From the NCBI GenBank assembly GCA_945836565.1, contig CAMALN010000098.1, positions 1-6,494 on the forward strand: DNA of 6,494 nt, given 5' to 3'. Below, piece by piece: positions 1 through 5,704 of this stretch (position 1 is the stretch's first letter; each line of letters starts with the position of its first letter). The notes beneath the pieces were generated by a model. That model had not been told where the DNA came from. It saw only the letters and a list, made by a program, of their open reading frames with translations, and searched no databases. The translations under genes were made by a program, and so were the position numbers. This DNA comes from an uncultured Lachnospiraceae bacterium (GTDB taxonomy: Bacteria; Bacillota; Clostridia; Lachnospirales; Lachnospiraceae).

Positions 1-25
1 TATAATACAAAAATATTTTTTTATA

Positions 26-52
26 ATTATAATAATATGCTTAATATGACAA
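26..52 (-). promoter_or_regulatory. possible leftward promoter at the window edge
   Basis: Read on the minus strand, TTGTCA (47-52) is followed after 15 bp by a perfect TATAAT (26-31). The spacer is two bases short of the optimum, and the tract is so AT-rich that a chance TATAAT is likely. If real, it would drive a gene lying to the left of the window. No start codon or coding frame of that gene is visible here. Confidence 0.22.
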
Positions 53-134
53 GTTTTGTTTAAATATGTTCATACCTCTTAATAAAATTAAAATCCTTTT
101 ATAATCAGTATGCATTTACAGTTTACTATTTATA

Positions 135-150
135 TGTTTCACGTGAAGCA
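135..150. promoter_or_regulatory. parS: parS-like ParB (Spo0J) binding site
   Basis: The 16-mer TGTTTCACGTGAAGCA differs at one position from the near-universal bacterial parS palindrome TGTTTCACGTGAAACA. The central TTTCACGTGAA is intact and palindromic. ParB loads at such sites, spreads, and with ParA and SMC organises and segregates the origin region; parS sites cluster around oriC in Firmicutes. The site lies in non-coding DNA, about 90 bp left of a cluster of DnaA-box-like sequences, which fits an origin-proximal position. No parA or parB gene lies in the window. That the site is bound is inferred from sequence match alone. Confidence 0.85.
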
Positions 151-155
151 CTCTA

Positions 156-168
156 GCCGCGAAGCGGC
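156..168. repeat. GC-rich perfect hairpin next to parS
   Basis: GCCGC (156-160) and GCGGC (164-168) form a five-pair stem around the loop GAA. It is the only GC-rich patch in the first 430 bases. No T-tract follows on the + strand, so it is not a standard intrinsic terminator in that direction. It starts five bases after parS. It may be the 3' end of a leftward element, a structured RNA segment, or a DNA feature of the origin region; the sequence does not decide. Confidence 0.4.
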
Positions 169-241
169 GTTTGTTCGGATATTTGCAGGTGAGTAAGTAT
201 GTGACGAGGAGAAAAAAATTACAAGGATTTAAGTCAAAAAC

Positions 242-372
242 GGTGTATAAGTAATATAATAATCCACAAAATGTGGAAAAAATATAATAAACACGACAAA
301 TAATGTGGATAACTATATGATGTTATGTAAACCACAATGTAAAGACAACTAGAAATATGGGGGTTTTACACA
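242..372. other. DnaA-box cluster, origin-like region
   Basis: Measured against TTATNCACA, the tract holds a perfect box on the minus strand (304-312, TGTGGATAA as written on the + strand) and four 8/9 matches: 242-250 (-), 260-268 (+), 272-280 (-) and 364-372 (+). A weaker 7/9 match is at 328-336 (+). The boxes at 260-268 and 272-280 face each other across three bases, giving the inverted repeat TCCACA-AAA-TGTGGA (263-277). The right flank, about 373-430, is almost pure A/T and could unwind. Several boxes plus AT-rich DNA plus parS is the composition of a firmicute oriC. Against this, neither dnaA nor rpmH is on the right side, so it may be an outlying DnaA-binding cluster or a DnaA-controlled promoter. 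An AT-rich tract also yields chance 8/9 matches. Confidence 0.55.
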
Positions 373-381
373 TTTTTTTTA

Positions 382-410
382 TTGAATTTATAAATTATAT
401 ATGTAATAAT
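382..410 (+). promoter_or_regulatory. promoter of the 181-aa gene
   Basis: TTGAAT (382-387) and AATAAT (405-410) are separated by exactly 17 bp, matching the SigA -35 in four of six positions and the -10 in five of six. Transcription would begin near 417, leaving a leader of roughly 30 bases before the ATG at 449. A DnaA-box-like 9-mer (364-372) ends ten bases upstream of the -35, so DnaA could influence this promoter. Confidence 0.5.
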
Positions 411-434
411 AACACTTGTATTTTTTATATTAAC

Positions 435-441
435 GGGGAGG
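435..441 (+). promoter_or_regulatory. strong ribosome binding site
   Basis: GGGGAGG lies seven bases before the ATG at 449. This near-optimal Shine-Dalgarno is the main support, together with the clean frame, that the following reading frame is a real gene. Confidence 0.85.
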
Positions 442-448
442 AACTCTT

Positions 449-994
449 ATGAACTTTGAATTTTATCCGAATATTGCGGTTTTGGAAAAGGATTTGGGAG
501 GCTCAAAGCAGACGGCCTTGAATAAGAAGAATTATGCAAAAGCAGAAGAGGGATGGAATAAGCTTTCCTCAGAAGAGCTCGCATATATCAATCAGGCTGC
601 AACAACGGCAGTAAAGGTAATGAATAGCTATGTGACACCGGGATATATACTACATATGGCAGGCAAGGTATTCTATGTGATTCCCGTCAGAGATTTAGTA
701 TGGATGTATACCACTACCGTTACACAACGTATGTATTTCATACCATATAATAAGATGCATTCTCTGAATGTAGTTGACAGGACAGGTGAGATATACACAT
801 TGGGAACTATGAACACCGGAGGATTCTCTAAGAAGACTCCGGCAGCTGATGCTATGCAGCAGATAACGGATATAATACTTCCACAGAGACCGGGTATGAT
901 ACTTGGCTGGAGTGAGGAGATAAGCAAGGCGGTAAGTGAAAACTTTGTTGGCGTTGTACAGTCTGTCGATGCACGTTGCGCAGGTGTGCAGTAA
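449..994 (+). CDS. conserved-looking hypothetical protein, possible PH-like fold
   Basis: This gene encodes 181 aa whose function I do not recognise. The start is fixed by the GGGGAGG site seven bases upstream. There is no signal peptide and no clear membrane helix, so the protein is probably cytosolic. Residues 1-60 are polar and likely helical (KNYAKAEEGWNKLSSEE). Residues 61-120 alternate short hydrophobic strands with turns (YVTPGYILHMAGKVFYVIPV, DLVWMYTTT, TQRMYFIPY, HSLNVVD, GEIYTLGT). A helical tail holds an ADAMQQITDIILPQRP segment and a GWSEEISK motif. The run of strands containing a V-x-x-R-D-L-V-W-M-Y segment recalls small bacterial PH-like or YcxB/DUF6709-type families, but that is recall of a pattern, not a match. 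The gene stands alone, with its promoter inside an origin-like tract and a terminator-like hairpin downstream. Existence as a gene is well supported; any function is open. Confidence 0.85.
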   Translation: MNFEFYPNIAVLEKDLGGSKQTALNKKNYAKAEEGWNKLSSEELAYINQAATTAVKVMNSYVTPGYILHMAGKVFYVIPVRDLVWMYTTTVTQRMYFIPYNKMHSLNVVDRTGEIYTLGTMNTGGFSKKTPAADAMQQITDIILPQRPGMILGWSEEISKAVSENFVGVVQSVDARCAGVQ

Positions 995-1076
995 GGGCAT
1001 TGATTGTATGAGAAACCTGCTGGTCGTGTTATTGTGTTCGCTTAGATATTACATAAAATAATTACTCTATACACAC

Positions 1077-1153
1077 AAAAGGAACTATATTTTACCACTA
1101 CCAAAGCCGGAATAATTCCGGCAAATGAATACGGTGAATATAGTTCCTTTTTT
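1077..1153. terminator. long nested hairpin, likely bidirectional terminator
   Basis: A perfect 15-bp outer stem joins 1077-1091 to 1137-1151 (AAAAGGAACTATATT with its complement). It encloses a perfect seven-pair inner hairpin, GCCGGAA-TAA-TTCCGGC (1106-1122). Between them ACC (1094-1096) can also pair with GGT (1133-1135). On the + strand the arm runs into six T's (1148-1153), a standard end for the gene at 449-994. On the minus strand it lies about 68 bp beyond the argS stop and exits into TTTT, so it can also stop the leftward operon. At about 75 nt with a nested stem it is larger than a simple terminator, and it could be a structured RNA element or a small repeat. Confidence 0.75.
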
Positions 1154-1218
1154 ATTTCATAGGAAAATATAAATTATTTGTATATGGATAATATCACATT
1201 ATAGCGAATATGAGCATA

Positions 1219-2910
1219 TTACATTTGCTCAGCACACTCTATGCCGAGAAGCTCAAGAGCGTCCTTGATAGTCTTCTTGGTAAGATATACGAGAGTTACT
1301 CTTGCGTCGCGGACATTCTTGTCTTCTACATTTACATGACATGAGTTATAGAACTTATTAAATGCCTGAGCTACAGCAATAGAGAATCTGGCAACTACCG
1401 ATGGCTCATACTTTTCCGAGGCATCAAGAATTACCTTAGGGAACCTTGATATCTCTTTAAGAAGCTCCATGGCCTCTGGATTTGTAAGTACAGAGTAATC
1501 GATGTCTGTAGTAGGAGTGTAGTCATCAATCTTTCTTAATATACTTGCACATCTTGCGTAAGTGTATTGTACATATGGTCCTGTCTCTCCATCGAAGTTC
1601 AAAAGCTTATCCCAGCTAAAGGATACGTCCTTAATTCTCTGATTATATAAGTCGTTGAAAAGTACAGCACCGATACCAATCTTTCTGGCAGTAGCATCCT
1701 TATCAGGAATGTTTGGATTTTTCTCTTCGATGATAGCCTTAATCTTCGATATAGCCTCAAGCAGAATATCCTCGGCGTAGATGATATTTCCGCTTCTTGT
1801 TGAAAGCTTTGCACCTTCAAGACTTACCAATCCGTATGGAACATGGATGAGCTGATCCTTTGCCCATTCATTTCCAAGAAGCTCAACTACCTTGAATACC
1901 TGTGCAAAATGGAGCTTCTGCTCCTGACCTGTTACATATATACATTTGCTGAAGTTGTAATTCTCCTTGCGATAGAAGATAGCGGCTAAATCTCTTGTTG
2001 CATAGATTGAGCTTCCATCATTCTTGAGAATGAGACAAGGTGCCATATCATATGCTTCAAGGTCAACTATCTTAGCACCCTCACTCTCGGTAAGAAGCTT
2101 AGCATCTGTAAGCTTCTTTACAACGTCATCAGTCTTGTCGCGGTAGAAGCTTTCGCCCATATAATAATCGAAATCCATGCCGAGAAGGTCATAGGTTCTC
2201 TTATACTCTATAAGGCTTATATCCTTGAACCACTGCCATATAGAAAGTGCTTCCTCGTCGCCTTGTTCCATCTTCACGAACCAGGCTCTGGCCTCGTCGT
2301 TAAGAGAGTCATCCTTGGCTGCCTCATCATGGAAACGTACATACAGCTTCATAAGCTCTGCGACGCCATCCTTCTTAACAGCCTCCTCAGAACCCCATCT
2401 CTTATAAGCCACAATAAGCTTACCAAACTGAGTTCCCCAATCACCTAAGTGGTTGATACGTACAACCTTGTAGCCAAGCTTTGAAAATATCTTGTAGAGT
2501 GAATTACCTATGATGGTGGTTCTTAAGTGTCCCACGTGGAAATTCTTTGCTACGTTAGGAGAAGAGTAGTCTATACAGATTGTCTTACCCTCGCCTAAGG
2601 TCTGCTGTCCAAAGTTGTCCTGTATGGCTGCAGATATCATGGATTTAAGATAAAGCTCTTTATTTACGAAGAAATTGATATAAGCGCCCTGTACCTGAAT
2701 GTCATCGAGAAAATCCACATCGCCGATAGCTTCCTTGATATCAGATGCTATCATCTGTGGAGCTTTTCTCATAGTCTTCGCAAGTCGAAAGCATGGAAAT
2801 GCGAAGTCTCCAAGCTCAGGCTTTGGAGGAATTTCCAATATGTCGTTTATCTCATCAGCCGATAAGCCCTCGACATTTTTTGCGATTAAGTCTACTATTT
2901 TGCTTTTCAT
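1219..2910 (-). CDS. argS: arginyl-tRNA synthetase
   Basis: ArgRS is a class I aminoacyl-tRNA synthetase that joins arginine to tRNA-Arg with ATP in the cytosol. At 563 aa it is full length for the family. An N-terminal tRNA-binding (Add-1) domain occupies about residues 1-85. The catalytic domain begins with SSPNVAKNFHVGHLR (116-130), whose HVGH (125-128) is the HIGH signature, followed by NHLGDWGTQFG (153-163). The KMSKS position reads GAKLSTRSGN (366-375), an accepted variant. GETGPYVQYTYARCASILRK (441-460) opens the DALR anticodon-binding domain, and the chain ends in LLGIECAEQM, close to the usual LLGI-rich tail. The start is supported by AGAAGGAC (2917-2924), six bases upstream. It is the last gene of a three-gene leftward operon, 39 bp after the kinase homologue. 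No T-box leader fits in that gap, so expression appears to depend on the upstream promoter. No damage is visible. Confidence 0.98.
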   Translation of the reverse strand: MKSKIVDLIAKNVEGLSADEINDILEIPPKPELGDFAFPCFRLAKTMRKAPQMIASDIKEAIGDVDFLDDIQVQGAYINFFVNKELYLKSMISAAIQDNFGQQTLGEGKTICIDYSSPNVAKNFHVGHLRTTIIGNSLYKIFSKLGYKVVRINHLGDWGTQFGKLIVAYKRWGSEEAVKKDGVAELMKLYVRFHDEAAKDDSLNDEARAWFVKMEQGDEEALSIWQWFKDISLIEYKRTYDLLGMDFDYYMGESFYRDKTDDVVKKLTDAKLLTESEGAKIVDLEAYDMAPCLILKNDGSSIYATRDLAAIFYRKENYNFSKCIYVTGQEQKLHFAQVFKVVELLGNEWAKDQLIHVPYGLVSLEGAKLSTRSGNIIYAEDILLEAISKIKAIIEEKNPNIPDKDATARKIGIGAVLFNDLYNQRIKDVSFSWDKLLNFDGETGPYVQYTYARCASILRKIDDYTPTTDIDYSVLTNPEAMELLKEISRFPKVILDASEKYEPSVVARFSIAVAQAFNKFYNSCHVNVEDKNVRDARVTLVYLTKKTIKDALELLGIECAEQM

Positions 2911-2949
2911 ATATATGTCCTTCTTTCTATAGATTACTATATGTATATG

Positions 2950-4089
2950 TTATCCCTGACTTTTGATTGGAAAACTGAATCTCACAGTTGTACCATTTAG
3001 TGATTCTCCTGTTATTTTGAGAGAACCGTTCAAGAGATGGATAATCTCATCCGCTCTGTGCAGGCTACTGTACCAAGGTGAAAGCTGAGCATAATCCTCT
3101 TTTATTCCCACTCCGTTATCAGATATTATTACTTCGGTTTTGTGCGGAGTCATCGACAATTTAAAATCAATCTTATTTGCATTTGCATGCTGAAATATAT
3201 TATCGAAGAATATGTTCAAAAGTTTTATGAGATTGATGCTGAATACAGGGTGGAGCTTAAGGTCGTAATCAGTGCATTCTACAGAAGCTTCTATCACACA
3301 TTCCGGATGCTGCTCCCTCTTTTGTAATATATATTCATCGAGAATCAACCAGATAGGCTTTGAGGAATCAAGCGGATAATCTATCTTCCTTATTATATCC
3401 ATAACCGTTGATTTGATATCATCGTTGTTGCGGCGAACCTCGTCCAAGGTAAGCTTAGCACGTGCTGTATCTGTGCTCATAAGGCTTTCCGCAATCTGAA
3501 GCTTGTGATTGATGCTCGCTATATTATCGATAACTGATTTGTTAAGCATGGAAGCGAGGAATGAATTATCAAAAGCATTCTGCATTAGGATATTGTAGTT
3601 GTGGGAAAGAGAAGATTGTTCGTTGTCAGTTTCTACAAACTGAAGTCCTGTTTCGTCTGTCTCGGTAATAGAAGACAGGATATCGTCTTCTCCAAGTCCT
3701 GCATCGCAAATGGCTTTTTTGGCGTCCTGCAGAGAGGCAAGTCTTTTTTTGTTCACATTCAATGAACGTTCCATACCACGTAATTTTTCTTCCAGGGAAG
3801 ACTTTTCACCTTCGAGCTTTTGAATCTCATTCTGGATAAATGTAAATTCGTCCTCAACAAGAGTCTCGGGAGCTATAGGTGTAAATACACTACGTCTTGA
3901 GCTTGACTTGAAGGCATAGATGTTGCGTGTTTTCTGCATCTCCTCTATGCGGACCTCCAACTCAAATATTTGGGTTTTTAATTCCTGGATATCTTCCAGG
4001 TCCTTTAGGAACAGCTTGTTAAAATAGTCAAGCATCTCCTTGTTTGAGTTGTAAATAATGTTTGATGACCCTGTCTTTACTTTGCTCAT
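2950..4089 (-). CDS. DegS-like histidine-kinase homologue, probable pseudokinase
   Basis: This 379-aa protein has no signal peptide or membrane segment and follows the plan of the cytosolic DegS/NarL-group kinases. Charged coiled coils (about 25-55 and 80-127) lead to a two-helix DHp segment (about 178-240) and a C-terminal HATPase_c domain (about 280-375). Aligned with DegS as I remember it, the REIHDGPAQ phosphorylation motif becomes KSVIDNIAS (184-192): Asp188 stays but Ile187 replaces the phospho-accepting His. In the N-box LLNIFFDNIFQHA (290-302) Asn297 is kept while Ile293 replaces the usual Glu. DNGVGI (324-329) and NGTT (365-368) are intact, so ATP binding may persist. His195 and His163 are nearby but lack the following acidic residue. 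AGGAGG (4101-4106) and AAGGA (4096-4100) support the start. It lies 39 bp after dacA and 39 bp before argS; no response regulator is present. A scaffold, ATP-sensing or signalling-modulator role is inference. Confidence 0.88.
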   Translation of the reverse strand: MSKVKTGSSNIIYNSNKEMLDYFNKLFLKDLEDIQELKTQIFELEVRIEEMQKTRNIYAFKSSSRRSVFTPIAPETLVEDEFTFIQNEIQKLEGEKSSLEEKLRGMERSLNVNKKRLASLQDAKKAICDAGLGEDDILSSITETDETGLQFVETDNEQSSLSHNYNILMQNAFDNSFLASMLNKSVIDNIASINHKLQIAESLMSTDTARAKLTLDEVRRNNDDIKSTVMDIIRKIDYPLDSSKPIWLILDEYILQKREQHPECVIEASVECTDYDLKLHPVFSINLIKLLNIFFDNIFQHANANKIDFKLSMTPHKTEVIISDNGVGIKEDYAQLSPWYSSLHRADEIIHLLNGSLKITGESLNGTTVRFSFPIKSQG

Positions 4090-4095
4090 TTGTAG

Positions 4096-4106
4096 TCCTT
4101 CCTCCT
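4096..4106 (-). promoter_or_regulatory. extended Shine-Dalgarno of the kinase homologue
   Basis: On the minus strand AGGAGGAAGGA precedes the ATG at 4089 and contains two overlapping candidate sites: AGGAGG at 11 bases and AAGGA at six bases from the start. It fixes the start and suggests efficient translation within the operon. Confidence 0.75.
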
Positions 4107-4128
4107 AAATATGAATCTGGCATGAACT

Positions 4129-5508
4129 TTATTTTTTGTGTGTCAGAATATATATCCGTCTTATCGATATAATTGTAACAGCTAAAAGCAATATAATTGC
4201 AGTTGCTATCCACCATGGGAAATCGGAGCTTTCGTGCCCGCTGTTAAAATCCGGAGCTATAACCTCGATGGTAGGAGGTTCGTTTGAAATGTATTCGTAC
4301 CCCCAGAAAAATAGCGGGACTGACATAACCTCATAATCATCTATCATTATGCTTACGCTTCCCAGTATATTTTCTTCGATATTATCTGTAGCAAAATTAA
4401 GCTTGGTAGTAAGTGAAGCCGGATCGGATTTGGCGTACATACCTATGCCCTTTATATCAGCGGCCAATGTTAATTTGCCGGCATTGTGTCCGTTATAATA
4501 ATCATTTAAGAAGCCTTCTGCTGCAGCTATATCTTCTTCTGAGAATTTAAAAGCTGTAAATGGTCTCTGGTAAGAGAAATTATCAAAGCAATAATCAAAA
4601 AGCGCAATGGAATCTGTGTAGGTATTCCTTGCAGGGCTTGCGTGCAGGGTAACACATATAAGTGTTCGATCACCCTTTTTTGCCCAGCTTACCAGAGTGC
4701 CTCCTGCCTGATCGGTATAACCGGTTTTTCCGCCTATACAATAAGGATAATAATAATCCGAATTCTCTTTAATAAGCTTGTTGTCCTGATATAAATATCT
4801 GGTCTCGGGCTGTAGATTCGTAGGCGGAATCTCGTAGTAGGTTGTGCTTGTTATCTCAACGAATTTGGCGTTCTTGATGGCCTCTCTTGCGATTAGTGCT
4901 ATATCGTATGCACAGGTATAGTGATCGTCACTGTGAAGACCATTTGCATTTACAAAATGAGTATTCGTACAACCAAGCTCAGCGGCCTTAGCATTCATCA
5001 TATCGCAGAATGAAGAAAGAGAGCCAGCGATGTGTTCGGCCACTCCCCATGCCGCTTCGTTTGCGGATACGACAAGTGTGGCATAGAGTGCCTGTTCTAA
5101 GGTGAGCTGTTCGCCCACATCCAAAGCTATGTGTGTGCTGTCTCGTTCTATGCCCCAGATTGCATCCTCTGAGAAGGTTACAGTGGAGTTCAAATCGCCA
5201 TTCTCCAGTGCGATGAGTCCTGTCATAATCTTGGTGATACTCGCAGGGTATCTGGTAGAAAAAGCATCCTTTGCATATAATATCTGTCCGGTATAGGCAT
5301 CCATAACTATCGCGGAATCGGATACTATATCCGGTGCTGTTGCATAGCCGTCAAAGTCTGATTCACTATCAGAATCAGATGCGATGGCTTCGTCAGCAGA
5401 AGCAGCATTGGTACTGCTAGCGAGTACCGAAACCGAACATTGACCAATTAGCATAATTGCAGCAAGTGTAGCTGTAACCAATCTATTCGTAATATGTAGA
5501 ATTTTCAT
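4129..5508 (-). CDS. dacA: D-alanyl-D-alanine carboxypeptidase, PBP5 type, membrane anchored
   Basis: A serine-type DD-carboxypeptidase (peptidase S11) that removes the terminal D-Ala from peptidoglycan stem pentapeptides outside the membrane. All three penicillin-binding signatures are present: SITK with nucleophile Ser90 (90-93), SAN (148-150) and KTG (261-263, in GGKTGYTDQAGG). NANGLHSDDHYTCAYD (187-202) is also typical. Residues 1-30 form a signal peptide (basic start, hydrophobic core, cleavage likely after VLA). A Ser/Asp/Ala-rich linker (31-60) comes before the catalytic domain, and a PBP5_C-like beta domain spans about 345-400. Instead of the usual amphipathic C-terminal helix, the 459-aa chain ends in a real transmembrane helix (about 432-449) and a basic tail, RRIYILTHKK. 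It is the first gene of the operon. Its Shine-Dalgarno, AAAAGGA (5520-5526), is 11 bases from the ATG, which is rather far, so translation may be modest. The exact paralogue name (dacA, dacB or dacF) is uncertain. Confidence 0.95.
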   Translation of the reverse strand: MKILHITNRLVTATLAAIMLIGQCSVSVLASSTNAASADEAIASDSDSESDFDGYATAPDIVSDSAIVMDAYTGQILYAKDAFSTRYPASITKIMTGLIALENGDLNSTVTFSEDAIWGIERDSTHIALDVGEQLTLEQALYATLVVSANEAAWGVAEHIAGSLSSFCDMMNAKAAELGCTNTHFVNANGLHSDDHYTCAYDIALIAREAIKNAKFVEITSTTYYEIPPTNLQPETRYLYQDNKLIKENSDYYYPYCIGGKTGYTDQAGGTLVSWAKKGDRTLICVTLHASPARNTYTDSIALFDYCFDNFSYQRPFTAFKFSEEDIAAAEGFLNDYYNGHNAGKLTLAADIKGIGMYAKSDPASLTTKLNFATDNIEENILGSVSIMIDDYEVMSVPLFFWGYEYISNEPPTIEVIAPDFNSGHESSDFPWWIATAIILLLAVTIISIRRIYILTHKK

Positions 5509-5586
5509 CTTTTTAATAATCCTTTTCTATAATTTTAACGTAAGAAGCCCCTATATATTTGAAGAAAATTATAAAAAATCTACTTT

Positions 5587-5615
5587 ATTATGCTATAAAA
5601 TACAAAAAAAGACAA
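5587..5615 (-). promoter_or_regulatory. promoter of the dacA-kinase-argS operon
   Basis: On the minus strand TTGTCT (5610-5615) and CATAAT (5587-5592) are separated by 17 bp, matching the SigA -35 in four of six and the -10 in five of six positions. Transcription would start near 5580, giving a leader of about 70 bases. No riboswitch or attenuator is visible in that leader. No other clear promoter or terminator is seen in either 39-bp gap, so one transcript probably carries all three genes. Confidence 0.5.
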
Positions 5616-5625
5616 GGTTAAACCT
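5615..5625. promoter_or_regulatory. small palindrome between divergent genes
   Basis: AGGTT-A-AACCT is a perfect inverted repeat with five-base arms. It touches the upstream edge of the proposed -35 of the leftward operon and sits about 80 bp before trmB. A regulator could bind here, but a repeat this short can arise by chance and I recognise no known operator. Confidence 0.25.
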
Positions 5626-5690
5626 AGAAAATAGTGGTGGTAAATTTGAGTAATATATGATATGAATAAAAAAGAAGATTCAAATGATAG

Positions 5691-5697
5691 AAAGAGG
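5691..5697 (+). promoter_or_regulatory. ribosome binding site that decides the trmB start
   Basis: AAAGAGG lies seven bases before the ATG at 5705. An in-frame ATG at 5684 lies upstream of this site and has only AGAAG (5673-5677) before it, so translation should begin at 5705. The protein then starts MRLRNVKGS, as expected for TrmB. Confidence 0.85.
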
Positions 5698-5704
5698 TAT
5701 TAAG

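Noticed and set aside
134..196. 20-codon frame overlapping parS and the hairpin
   Set aside because: Very short, no ribosome binding site, and its sequence is explained by parS and the hairpin.
404..412. TAATAATAA as DnaA-trio repeats
   Set aside because: It is more than 30 bases from the nearest DnaA box rather than adjacent to one, and such triplets are common in AT-rich DNA.
673..1000. Two minus-strand open frames opposite the 181-aa gene
   Set aside because: They lack ribosome binding sites, have odd Cys/Ser/Leu-rich composition, and lie fully opposite a gene with a strong start signal.
1599..2932. Short open frames on both strands within and across the start of argS
   Set aside because: All overlap ArgRS, whose motifs and full length are intact; none has a start signal or recognisable protein.
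2911..2949. T-box or other leader controlling argS
   Set aside because: Only 39 bases separate the genes and no stem, T-box sequence or terminator is present.
3142..3327. Plus-strand frame inside the kinase homologue
   Set aside because: It is the complement of conserved HATPase_c coding sequence and has no ribosome binding site.
4028..4336. Small frames bridging the dacA-kinase junction on either strand
   Set aside because: They overlap the ends of two well-supported genes, and their sequences look like out-of-frame translation.
5102..5296. Plus-strand frame inside dacA
   Set aside because: It lies antisense to the SxxK/SAN catalytic domain and has no start signal.
5626..5690. Promoter for trmB, for example TTGAGT at 5646-5651 or TATGAT at 5656-5661
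   Set aside because: No -35/-10 pair with 16-18 bp spacing scored well enough; the AT-rich DNA gives many isolated half-matches.
5684..5704. Upstream ATG giving TrmB seven extra residues
   Set aside because: The strong AAAGAGG site lies between this ATG and the one at 5705, and the extra MIERGIK is not expected in the family.
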